From positions 1 to 36,454 of the forward strand of contig WGNN01000044.1 of NCBI GenBank assembly GCA_016124515.1: 36,454 bases of DNA. The letters run 5' to 3'. Below, one piece after another: positions 16,377 through 24,271 of the stretch (position 1 is its first letter; each line of letters starts with the position of its first letter). The notes below the pieces were generated by a model, which saw only the letters and a list, made by a program, of their open reading frames with translations, was not told the origin of the DNA and ran no database searches. Both the position numbers and the translations under genes were made by a program. The DNA comes from a bacterium. GTDB taxonomy: Bacteria > Bacteroidota > Bacteroidia > CAILMK01 > JACPUW01.

Positions 16377-16405
16377 GTTTCATGTGCAATTATTTCAAAT
16401 GAAAC
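16377..16405. promoter_or_regulatory. Candidate MarR operator (inverted repeat)
   Basis: GTTTCATGTG (16377-16386) and CAAATGAAAC (16396-16405) are inverted with 9 of 10 pairs matching and a 9-nt spacer. The repeat lies just upstream of the -7 box and contains the possible -33 TTTG. A dimeric MarR bound here would block the promoter, so autoregulation is likely by inference. Confidence 0.55.
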
Positions 16406-16423
16406 AAAACTTAATATAAAAAG

Positions 16424-16462
16424 AAAAACGGAATCACTGCATTGACAATGATTCCGTTTTTT
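16424..16462 (-). terminator. Intrinsic terminator after the diheme peroxidase-like gene
   Basis: AAAAACGGAATCA pairs with TGATTCCGTTTTT around a 12-nt loop. Read on the minus strand, it ends in a T run about 30 nt after the stop of the cytochrome gene. It also insulates the marR promoter. Confidence 0.85.
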
Positions 16463-16490
16463 GGTTCAAAAAAAATTAAAAAGACTATGA

Positions 16491-17507
16491 CTACCTAACC
16501 GGCCGCCCGAACTCTGGATTTTGGACGAACGAGCTGTCGGTTAAGGTATTAAGAAAAGCAACTAAAGCCGCTATGTCGTTTTCCTCAAGTGCTATGCCGC
16601 CACGGTGGGCTTGTTTCATAAGCGGATCTACGTTGGATACATTGTGTACGCCATAGCTGTAAAACATCACCACATCTTCAAGTGTGGCAAAGCGGCCATC
16701 GTGCATATAAGGTGCGGTAAGGGCTATATTTCTAAGAGTTGGCGTTTTAAAAACCCCCATATCCTCAAGCCTGCCGCTCAGCAAGTAATGTCCTTTGTCC
16801 ACCTCGTTGGGGTAGTTATCGTCAAGGCCATTGTTGTGCATCAAATTGTCTTTAAACAATGGTGCTCCGTGGCAGTGAAAGCAATCGCCTATTTCTGAAA
16901 AGAATATGATCTCTCCCCTTCTTTCTTCCAGACTCAACTTGGTTTCCTTACGCAGGTATTGGTCGTATTTTGAATTATAAGAATTGAGGGTTTTCACAAA
17001 CTGAGCCAGTGCATAGGCCACGTATTTGGTTTCAATTTTTTCAATGCCAAAGGCTTGTTTGAACATGCGCGGGTAGTAATCGGTAGCTTGCAGACGAGCC
17101 ACATCAGTAGCAAAAAACTCCTCCACTTCAAATTTCATTATATCTTCCAATTGCCCAGAAACATCACCTTTCCACAAATAAACCTGATCGAAAGCTAGGT
17201 TTACATGCGGCATAACCGTAGGGTCTGACGAAAAAGAATGCTCCTGTTGGTGGCAAGTGGCGCAAGCGTGCAAACCGGTTGGATGCATGAGCGGATCGTA
17301 GTACAATTGCCTGCCAAGTGCAATACCTTCTTCGGTGAGTGGATTATCTTCATTTACAGGCACTTCAGGAAAAGCAGGATGGTTTATTGTGAGCGAAACA
17401 TAATGCGGGTTATAGTCCACATTGTCGAGCACATTACTTCCATCAGGTCCGCATGAGCTCCAGAATATTATACTAAAAATGGCTATTATTCCAAGATATC
17501 TTCCCAT
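16491..17507 (-). CDS. MbnH-like diheme cytochrome c peroxidase/MauG family lipoprotein
   Basis: The 338-aa protein has a lipobox (IIFWSSC, Cys19) and two c-type heme sites, CATCH (82-86) and CFHCH (209-213). Conserved segments of the bacterial peroxidase/MauG family are present: EEGIALGRQLYYDPLMHPTG at the N-terminal heme and FKTPTLRNIALTAPYMHDGR with a GxATLEDVV helix in the C-terminal half. Generic family members reduce peroxide. Members next to MbnP-like genes (MbnH) instead oxidise a tryptophan of the partner to kynurenine. The start overlaps the end of the upstream MbnP-like gene by 22 nt. That coupling favours the MbnH role over a plain peroxidase, but this remains inference. Confidence 0.88.
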   Translation of the reverse strand: MGRYLGIIAIFSIIFWSSCGPDGSNVLDNVDYNPHYVSLTINHPAFPEVPVNEDNPLTEEGIALGRQLYYDPLMHPTGLHACATCHQQEHSFSSDPTVMPHVNLAFDQVYLWKGDVSGQLEDIMKFEVEEFFATDVARLQATDYYPRMFKQAFGIEKIETKYVAYALAQFVKTLNSYNSKYDQYLRKETKLSLEERRGEIIFFSEIGDCFHCHGAPLFKDNLMHNNGLDDNYPNEVDKGHYLLSGRLEDMGVFKTPTLRNIALTAPYMHDGRFATLEDVVMFYSYGVHNVSNVDPLMKQAHRGGIALEENDIAALVAFLNTLTDSSFVQNPEFGRPVR

Positions 17508-18325
17508 GACTTTATGAATTTAAAAACATCATTTCTCCCATTGGCTTTCAGCAATTTCTGTGCCTTGTGGTCGCCCATTATACCTTCGCCAAAATTGTTG
17601 AAATCATAATTTTGTTCACCATCGAACCAACGATTCAAATCCATGCCCACTTCAATACCTACAGGCCAATCGTTTACTGACAAGCTTTGTAGGGGAAGTG
17701 TGACCTGAAATGATGGATCGGTGGTTCCTGAATCGTCAACCAAACGCCCCAAATGCACATTGAAACTATGCTCTGTAGCGTCGTTTGCAGCAAATTTTCC
17801 TTCAAATTTCATATAATGATAGCCGCCACCCATGGGTGTAGGCCATTGCATATTGATGTTGACCATGGTGTTGGGCAGGGCATAATTTTCGTTGAGAGCG
17901 CCCCGCAAGCCAAATATAAATCGCAGCGAATCTATTTCGCCTTTGGCCACATCTGTTAGTTTTATTTGTTGGGTGCCGTTATCAAGTATATCAAAATAAT
18001 GGTAGTCGGCAATTTTCTCCACCTGACCATTGGCATAAAACGCTTCGATTTCTGAAAGATAAAAATGCAAGCGCTCAATGACGTAGCTGTTTCCGGCGGC
18101 ATTGGTATAAGTTTTTGAATTGAGCACCAAGGGCTCGTTATCAACCAAATAAGATAATTTCAGCATCAGGGCATTTTCAAACGAGCAGCTTCCGTCGTCT
18201 TTCGATGCATTTTCATCATAGTTCACCGCCAAGGGATTGGTACAACCACTTGATGAGCACGCCGAAAAACTCGCAACAATCCCAAGTAACGATATGGCAA
18301 TAACCGAGTGAAGAACCGTTTTCAT
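17486..18325 (-). CDS. MbnP-like (putative copper-binding) lipoprotein
   Basis: The 279-aa protein has a signal peptide with lipobox (SFSAC, Cys23). A short Cys-bounded acidic repeat follows (GCTNPLAVNYDENASKDDGSC, Cys28-Cys47), seen on many Bacteroidota secreted proteins. The rest matches the MbnP-like domain as I know it: LHFYLSEIEAF, DSLRFIFGLRG, NMQWPTPMGGGYHYMKFEG (Trp161, His170), FNVHLG (His191) and MDLNRWFDG (Trp233). In characterised relatives (MbnP, CorA/MopE) a tryptophan-derived kynurenine and histidines bind copper. Trp161 is the natural candidate, by inference. It is first in a two-gene unit with the diheme enzyme and might act in copper uptake or homeostasis at the cell surface. 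Confidence 0.85.
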   Translation of the reverse strand: MKTVLHSVIAISLLGIVASFSACSSSGCTNPLAVNYDENASKDDGSCSFENALMLKLSYLVDNEPLVLNSKTYTNAAGNSYVIERLHFYLSEIEAFYANGQVEKIADYHYFDILDNGTQQIKLTDVAKGEIDSLRFIFGLRGALNENYALPNTMVNINMQWPTPMGGGYHYMKFEGKFAANDATEHSFNVHLGRLVDDSGTTDPSFQVTLPLQSLSVNDWPVGIEVGMDLNRWFDGEQNYDFNNFGEGIMGDHKAQKLLKANGRNDVFKFIKSWEDILE

Positions 18326-18415
18326 AAAAGCAACTTTTAAATGCTTCCACGAAATTTACTAAAAATTTACTCCAAGAATATGACTTAGGTCACCAAGTGC
18401 CTGTTTGGTTCAGGT

Positions 18416-19840
18416 TTACAGGCTTCGGTTTAGGAGTTTTTCATAAATAAGCGTCGCTTGGGTATGCAACTCTTTACCCTTGTTGCTTAGCACAACATTT
18501 TGTTTTTCAGGCACCCTTAGCGTTGCTGAAGCCAATACAAGTTTATCAGATGGAATTTGCAATTGAGCCGCAAGAAGTGCCAAGACCCTTTGCGGTTGGT
18601 TACACAATTTTTCAAAGGCAATAAAAGTGGCCGACTCTTTTTTTTGCTTCAAAACTTTATTATACACATCAATCCACAATTCCAGCCAAAACTCAATAGT
18701 TTCCGCAGCTTGAAGAAGATTATCGCCCTTAAAAAATGGCGGTTTTTGCAAGCCCTTACCAAAAAAATCCTGGCCAATACCGTTCATATAGCTCAGCGTA
18801 AACGGATTCTTTTGCTGCAACTGCATAAATCGCTTGTGTTGTTTTTGCAGCGAAAGTGCATGTTGCAATGGTTCTCTAAACATAATGATTATGCAGGATT
18901 CAGGAAATAATTTCTCGAGAAAAGCAGTACGCAAGATATTGGAATTGTTTTTGGAAAGGTATCTAACTGTGTCATCAGAAGTAGTTTTCAATGCCATGAG
19001 CTTGTTGATGTGCGCTGTGTAGAATTTCTTAAATAGGTTGTTATTAGGGAATCCGGTGAAAAGATGGAGCTTTTGGTATGGCAAGGCATTTTTATAATAA
19101 AATAATTTAAAAATCACTTCATCAAGCGCTTCAGGGCTATTTTGAGTAATGTATATTCCGTCGCGGTGCCAACGCTCTTTGGGTTCTGTCAGCACCTTGT
19201 TTTTGTTGCCAATCCACCTGCTTAAGCGGGGCAATAACACAAAAGGCATATCGCTGTACTGTTGCGAAACAAACCGACCGGTTTCGTACAAAATATCTAA
19301 CAGAATAGTAGTGCCGGCGCGCGGCAAAGCTGTAATAAAAACCGGTTTTTCAGGAGCTTGACGCGGTACAAAAAGGTTTTCAATTTTTACCAACCAATAT
19401 TGTACAATCAAGGTATTGAAAGCCAATTTATGAATACATCGAGACCAGATAGAATAACCGCTTTCAGGCACGCGAGTGAGCACATACCACAAGCCAAAGA
19501 ATGATAAAGTGACAAAAATGAAGGAGACTGAATTGACAACGGAAAATACATCTTCATAATTAACTGTCGGAGTAAACATAACTATCCCAAGTACAAGAAG
19601 GGCCGCACCACTGAATGCAACTATTAAAACAGCAATTAATCTAAAAAATATAGTAAAAAGTACTTTTGAATTTTGTTTTAGGATAGTTTCCTTTTCAAGA
19701 TCGCTCAGTTTTTTGCTTTTGATGGTTTGCCACACCTTATTCGAAACTTCAAAGGCTTTTTTACTAAAAACAAGCAAATTGAGCCTGCTGAGAATCAGCG
19801 AAAAAAGAACTACAAATAATATGGCTAAAAACCAGCTCAA
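18416..19840 (-). CDS. Membrane-anchored sulfotransferase family protein
   Basis: The 474-aa protein has about three N-terminal membrane segments (2-20, 61-88, 97-121) and then a sulfotransferase domain of the PAPS-dependent fold. The 5'-phosphosulfate-binding loop reads PVFITALPRAGTTILLDIL (PRAGTT, 173-178). IIIMFREPLQHALSLQKQ carries the Arg/Ser of the 3'-phosphate site. EFWLELWIDVYNKVLKQ and the C-terminal helices fit the family. It begins at a TTG (19840), 5 nt after the stop of the 71-aa gene; the next in-frame ATG is about 88 residues inside. Residues 173-178 would be cytosolic, where PAPS is. The acceptor is unknown. Confidence 0.85.
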   Translation of the reverse strand: MSWFLAILFVVLFSLILSRLNLLVFSKKAFEVSNKVWQTIKSKKLSDLEKETILKQNSKVLFTIFFRLIAVLIVAFSGAALLVLGIVMFTPTVNYEDVFSVVNSVSFIFVTLSFFGLWYVLTRVPESGYSIWSRCIHKLAFNTLIVQYWLVKIENLFVPRQAPEKPVFITALPRAGTTILLDILYETGRFVSQQYSDMPFVLLPRLSRWIGNKNKVLTEPKERWHRDGIYITQNSPEALDEVIFKLFYYKNALPYQKLHLFTGFPNNNLFKKFYTAHINKLMALKTTSDDTVRYLSKNNSNILRTAFLEKLFPESCIIIMFREPLQHALSLQKQHKRFMQLQQKNPFTLSYMNGIGQDFFGKGLQKPPFFKGDNLLQAAETIEFWLELWIDVYNKVLKQKKESATFIAFEKLCNQPQRVLALLAAQLQIPSDKLVLASATLRVPEKQNVVLSNKGKELHTQATLIYEKLLNRSL

Positions 19841-19845
19841 CTAAG

Positions 19846-20061
19846 CTACTCTTCTTTTTTTTGTTTTTTGCTTTTTATGATACGCTTGAGCGGATACCAG
19901 ACAAAACCAAATATGGCTGCGACTACCGCAAGCGACAGGGCTACAAATGCGCCGATGGTAGAAATGCTTCCACCCGGACCAAGGTAGGCCAAGGACGGTG
20001 TAGCCACAGTAATTAAAATTGAGATTATTACGATCTTATAAATACTCGTTTCCTTCAACAT
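19846..20061 (-). CDS. Small membrane protein of the sulfotransferase cassette
   Basis: The 71-aa protein has a signal-like first hydrophobic segment (YKIVIISILITVATPSLA), then YLGPGGSISTIGAF and a second hydrophobic stretch (VALSLAVVAAIFGFVWYPL). It ends in a strongly basic tail (KRIIKSKKQKKEE). It follows the arylsulfotransferase stop with no gap and precedes the sulfotransferase by 5 nt. Its coupling to both suggests a small structural or assembly subunit. I have seen YLGPG-type small proteins near envelope-polymer genes, but I know no function. Confidence 0.8.
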   Translation of the reverse strand: MLKETSIYKIVIISILITVATPSLAYLGPGGSISTIGAFVALSLAVVAAIFGFVWYPLKRIIKSKKQKKEE

Positions 20062-21321
20062 CTATTTATCATTTTTATAAATTTCCACAATTTCATCTGA
20101 AACAGGTATTGCGTCGAATACCATGCCCTTTCTATTTTTTCCAATAAAATTATTGTACACCCACACCACTTTTTTATTTTCATCTATTTCAAATACTTTT
20201 CCACTTTCGGCATCAGTTGCAAGCAAATGGCCATTGGGCAACCAAGTGTGCTTGCCCATGGTGCGGGAGTAAAAAGGGAATTCACTTGAACCAATAAAAA
20301 AAACATCCAACTCATTTTTAACCACGTTAATCTCTACAATCCTACTACTCATATTTCCGCCTTTCGTATCAAAATAGCGATTGTCGAAAACTGAAATGGT
20401 ATTAGCATCGATAAAGTCGGGATCGTGTTGCCTGCTAAAATGGAAAGAAACCAATTTCTTTACCAAGCCAGTTTGCGCATTAAAAATCATAATTGTATTA
20501 AAATCGCGAATAGAAACCATGATATCTCCCTTTTCAAAAAAACCAGAGTCATTACCTTCAAATGGTTCTACATCATTAATGTGGTACCTATTAAATACAC
20601 GCTCACTACCCAATGGGAAAGCCATTCCCGATAAGCCCGAATCTTCTAAAATTTTTGTCAATGACCAATAATTAACAATCTTACCTTCCTGTGAAATTTT
20701 AAGAATACTTTGGTCAAGCATTCTATTGGTTGACGAAGGATATTCAAGACCAGTATAATGCAACCCACAAGCCCATATAAACCCATCATTATCAATGTAG
20801 ATTGAATGATGCGACTTTATGGGTAAGCTCCATACAACTTCGCTTTCTCTATTCAATCTAATCATGCCACTTTTCTCTATGTTAAAAACAAGATCACCAT
20901 TATCTAAAATACTAATTCCATGAATCAATTGTTTCTTTAGACTAAATTCACCTTTCCAATCTTGTCCATCTTTTAACAAATCAGCAAAGTAATTTATGTC
21001 AATATCCCACTTTTTAATGGTTCTGTTACTTTCATTAATAAGTTTAACATAGACGCTGCCACTACTGTCTATCCCACTTATAAGCACATATCTCTTCAAA
21101 GTATCGCCAATATAAACCGGGGCGTTCAAGAATTTATTGTCTTTGTTTTCTATGATTGCGGCCCTTTTTTTCAACCTTTCCACTACATAGTCAAAGCCAT
21201 CTTTTGCTTGCTCAAAAAGTTTAAACGGAAACATCTTGGTACGCCCGACAAAAACGCCATAGACGAAAACAAGAAAAACCACTGAAATCACAAAGTAATA
21301 TTTACCAATCTTGGGTTTCAT
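20062..21321 (-). CDS. Membrane-anchored arylsulfotransferase (ASST)-like beta-propeller protein
   Basis: The 419-aa protein has one N-terminal membrane anchor (about 8-26, FVISVVFLVFVYGVFVG). The rest looks like a periplasmic propeller of the ASST family. Blades are marked by repeats such as GISILDNGDLVFN, SIYIDNDGFIWACG and HTWLPNGHLLATDAESGKVFEID. Histidines at blade junctions (SHHSIY, YHINDVEPF, RQHDPDFID, GKHTWLPNGH) occupy positions like those that form the ASST active site. In the known family sulfate moves from one phenolic sulfate donor to an acceptor without PAPS. It is first of the three-gene unit and AT-richer than its flanks, which may hint at transfer. Confidence 0.8.
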   Translation of the reverse strand: MKPKIGKYYFVISVVFLVFVYGVFVGRTKMFPFKLFEQAKDGFDYVVERLKKRAAIIENKDNKFLNAPVYIGDTLKRYVLISGIDSSGSVYVKLINESNRTIKKWDIDINYFADLLKDGQDWKGEFSLKKQLIHGISILDNGDLVFNIEKSGMIRLNRESEVVWSLPIKSHHSIYIDNDGFIWACGLHYTGLEYPSSTNRMLDQSILKISQEGKIVNYWSLTKILEDSGLSGMAFPLGSERVFNRYHINDVEPFEGNDSGFFEKGDIMVSIRDFNTIMIFNAQTGLVKKLVSFHFSRQHDPDFIDANTISVFDNRYFDTKGGNMSSRIVEINVVKNELDVFFIGSSEFPFYSRTMGKHTWLPNGHLLATDAESGKVFEIDENKKVVWVYNNFIGKNRKGMVFDAIPVSDEIVEIYKNDK

Positions 21322-21475
21322 ATTTTTATACTGGTGTCAATATCAGTTGCCGAAACTATGGCTTCCACCAACACCATTGAAATTTGCTTTTAAGAATTTG
21401 CAAACTTCATCATTTCAGACTGTAAAACATCAATTTGGCTTTTTTTCCCCATTTTTGAATTTTAAAATTTAATTG

Positions 21476-23092
21476 ATGAGGAACAAAAAATTATGGATGT
21501 CTATGGCGCTTTGCTATGGCGCTGTCCAAAGCATGGCCCAGATCAACGGAAAATCAACGGTGGATTCGCTTTCTGAACTGCAATTGAACTGGCAAAATGA
21601 AGCACCTGACAATACCAAAGTACCGGGTGTGGCTACCGAAAAAGCTTATGAATACCTGCAAAGCCTGAATACTGAAGCCAAAACCATCGTAGTAGCCGTA
21701 ATTGACAGCGGTGTGGATATTGAACACGAAGATTTGCAGGGTAAAATATGGATTAACGAAGACGAAATACCCGACAACGGTATTGACGACGACAACAATG
21801 GCTATATAGACGATGTGTATGGCTGGAACTTTTTAGGCAATAAGGACGGTGAAAACCTGCAATACGAGTCGCTTGAACTCACACGCATCATGCGCGACTA
21901 TGGCATGAAATTCAAAAACAAAAGGTTGGTAGATATTCGCCCGGAAGACAAGAAGATGTACCACATATACCAACGCGCTGCTGAACAATATGCCGCCAAG
22001 GTTTCAGAAAATACAATTGCCAAAAAACAAATTGAATTTTACTACAACCTGTACACAACCAACGAAGATGTGCTGAAAAAGGCCATGCATGAAGAAAAGC
22101 TCTCGCTGGAAAAACTTGAAAAATTCAATGCCACAACCACAGAATTGGTGCGGGCAAAGAACTTGGTTTCGGCATTTATGACCGCCGGACTCAACAAAAT
22201 TTACAAAGAATACCTGGAAGACCTCACCAACGAACAGGACTACAATCTGAATACGAACTACAACGGAAGAAGCCTGATTGGCGACGATGTGAACGATATA
22301 AACGACCGTGACTACGGCAACAACGATGTGACGGGACCTGATGCTATGCACGGCACATTTGTGGCGAGTATGATTGCCGCAAACCGCAACAATGACTTGG
22401 GAATAAACGGTATAGCCACCAATGTGCTCATAATGCCGATACGCGCGGTGCCCGATGGCGATGAATATGACAAGGACATTGCCCTTGCCATACGATATGC
22501 GGTTGACAATGGTGCCAATATCATCAATATGAGCTTTGGCAAAGAATTTACAACTCAAAAAGCCTGGGTTGATGAAGCCATGCAATATGCCGCCGAACAC
22601 AACGTGCTATTGGTGCATGCAGCAGGAAATGATGGTAAAAACAATGATGAAATCCCTAGTTATCCAAACGACAGCACAGTGGATGGCAACGTGATAGCTA
22701 ACTGGATAGAAGTGGGCGCCAACTCACGCGAACATAAAAAGGATTTGTGTGGCAGCTTCTCAAACTACGGCGTGGTGACGGTTGATGTATTTGCGCCCGG
22801 TGTGAATGTAATTGGTTGCATACCCGATAACAAATATGCCGAACTTGATGGTACAAGCTTTGCCAGCCCGGTTACGGCAGGTGTTGCGGCACTTGTTTGG
22901 TCCTATTATCCCAACCTAACAGCTGCTCAATTGCGCGATGTGCTCTTGAATTCGGTAACTTATTACGGTAGAAAAAGGGTGAAAGTTCCTACCGAAGACG
23001 AGAAGAAAGGCCGCAAAAGATTTAAAAAGCTATGCGCAACAGGTGGTGTAGTAAATGCCGATAATGCGCTTAAATTGGCATCAAAAATTTAA
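21476..23092 (+). CDS. S8 family (subtilase) serine protease
   Basis: The 538-aa protein begins at ATG 21476 (an in-frame TTG lies one codon before). Its signal peptide is MRNKKLWMSMALCYGAVQSMAQ. The catalytic triad is visible: Asp77 in VAVIDSGVDIEHEDL, His292 in DAMHGTFVASMIA and Ser461 in LDGTSFASPVTAG, with the oxyanion Asn in HAAGNDG. About 215 residues separate Asp and His, against about 30 in subtilisin. The insert (about 125-265) is charged and helical. Inserted subtilases of this kind are known in Bacteroidota. No T9SS tail is present, so the protease is likely periplasmic. It is monocistronic with a strong terminator. Confidence 0.92.
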   Translation: MRNKKLWMSMALCYGAVQSMAQINGKSTVDSLSELQLNWQNEAPDNTKVPGVATEKAYEYLQSLNTEAKTIVVAVIDSGVDIEHEDLQGKIWINEDEIPDNGIDDDNNGYIDDVYGWNFLGNKDGENLQYESLELTRIMRDYGMKFKNKRLVDIRPEDKKMYHIYQRAAEQYAAKVSENTIAKKQIEFYYNLYTTNEDVLKKAMHEEKLSLEKLEKFNATTTELVRAKNLVSAFMTAGLNKIYKEYLEDLTNEQDYNLNTNYNGRSLIGDDVNDINDRDYGNNDVTGPDAMHGTFVASMIAANRNNDLGINGIATNVLIMPIRAVPDGDEYDKDIALAIRYAVDNGANIINMSFGKEFTTQKAWVDEAMQYAAEHNVLLVHAAGNDGKNNDEIPSYPNDSTVDGNVIANWIEVGANSREHKKDLCGSFSNYGVVTVDVFAPGVNVIGCIPDNKYAELDGTSFASPVTAGVAALVWSYYPNLTAAQLRDVLLNSVTYYGRKRVKVPTEDEKKGRKRFKKLCATGGVVNADNALKLASKI

Positions 23093-23115
23093 AAAGAAAT
23101 TATTACAACAATAAA

Positions 23116-23151
23116 GCAAAAGGGGCCAATATTGGCCCCTTTTGCTTTTTT
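23116..23151. terminator. Terminator after the subtilase gene, possibly bidirectional
   Basis: A perfect 15-bp palindrome (GCAAAAGGGGCCAAT and its complement, 23116-23145) is followed by a T run on the plus strand. The convergent ychF gene ends at 23168, so the hairpin may serve both, although the A tract on its left is short. Confidence 0.9.
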
Positions 23152-23167
23152 ATCATCAAATTGTTTG

Positions 23168-24268
23168 CTATACGTTGAATCTGAAATGCATCACATCGCC
23201 GTCATTTACCACGTATTCTTTTCCTTCAACGCGCATTTTGCCGGCTTCTTTGGCAGCTTGTTCAGAGCCAAGAGTGGTGTAGTCGTTGTAGCTTATAACC
23301 TCTGCTCTAATGAATCCCTTTTCAAAATCGGTATGAATCACTCCGGCGGCTTGCGGGGCTTTCATACCTTTTGTAATGGGCCATGCCCTCACTTCTTTCA
23401 CACCCGCTGTAAAATAGGTTTGCAGGTCGAGCAAATCATACGCGCCGCGGATAATTTTGTTTACTCCCGGTTCTTCAAGTCCGTACATCTGCAAATAATC
23501 AGTGCGCTCAGCAGGATCTTCAATCTCTATAATTTCTGATTCAATTTTGGCACAAACCATCAATATTTCTGCGTTTTCATCTTTTATCGCTTCTTGCAAT
23601 TGCTTCACAAAATCGTTGCCGCTGTTTATGTGTTCTTCATCTACATTGGCTATGTACAAAACGGGTTTGGTAGTGAGCAACTGAAACGATTTCAACATCC
23701 ATTCCTCATCTTCATTTTTCAACTCTACGGTCCTCGCAGCCTTGCCCTGCCCCAAAACTTCTTTCAGTTTCTGCAACAGGTCATTTTCCTTTTGCGCTTC
23801 CTTATCGCCACTTTTGGCCTTTTTTTCCACTTTGGCTATTCTTGCCAATACTGAATCAAGGTCTTTCAATTGCAGCTCATAATCTATTACTTCCTTATCT
23901 CGCACGGGGTTTACACTGCCGTCAACGTGGGTTATATTGTCATCTTCAAAACAGCGTACAACATGTAGTATGGCATTGGTATCGCGAATATTGGCCAAAA
24001 ACTGATTGCCCAAACCTTCGCCTTTGCTTGCACCTTTCACCAGCCCGGCTATATCTACAATTTCAATGGTATTGGGCACAATGTTTTGCGGTTTTACAAG
24101 CTCGGCCAATTTGTTCAGTCGAGGGTCGGGCACGGTTATTACCCCCAAATTGGGCTCAATAGTACAAAATGGATAGTTGGCGCTTTGTGCCTTGGCGCTT
24201 GATAATGAGTTGAATAAAGTACTTTTACCAACGTTTGGTAAGCCTACAATACCGGCTTTTAATCCCAT
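23168..24268 (-). CDS. ychF: YchF/Ola1 family ATPase (Obg-related)
   Basis: The 366-aa protein matches YchF in length and order. It has the P-loop [12 protein letters not shown] near the start, switch region [12 protein letters not shown], Walker [17 protein letters not shown], and NVDE (the NxxE that gives ATP preference over GTP). A helical insert and a C-terminal TGS-like domain with [21 protein letters not shown] and [13 protein letters not shown] follow. YchF binds ribosomes and is involved in stress responses and proteostasis. It starts 3 nt after the AI-2E family transporter stop and is the last gene of its unit. Confidence 0.95.
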   Translation of the reverse strand: MGLKAGIVGLPNVGKSTLFNSLSSAKAQSANYPFCTIEPNLGVITVPDPRLNKLAELVKPQNIVPNTIEIVDIAGLVKGASKGEGLGNQFLANIRDTNAILHVVRCFEDDNITHVDGSVNPVRDKEVIDYELQLKDLDSVLARIAKVEKKAKSGDKEAQKENDLLQKLKEVLGQGKAARTVELKNEDEEWMLKSFQLLTTKPVLYIANVDEEHINSGNDFVKQLQEAIKDENAEILMVCAKIESEIIEIEDPAERTDYLQMYGLEEPGVNKIIRGAYDLLDLQTYFTAGVKEVRAWPITKGMKAPQAAGVIHTDFEKGFIRAEVISYNDYTTLGSEQAAKEAGKMRVEGKEYVVNDGDVMHFRFNV

Positions 24269-24271
24269 CTA

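Noticed and set aside
22004-22600. 198-codon open frame on the minus strand inside the subtilase gene
   Set aside because: It is fully antisense to a gene with a complete catalytic triad, and its product is a His/Val/Cys-rich string with no recognisable domain. Codon bias of the plus-strand gene explains it.
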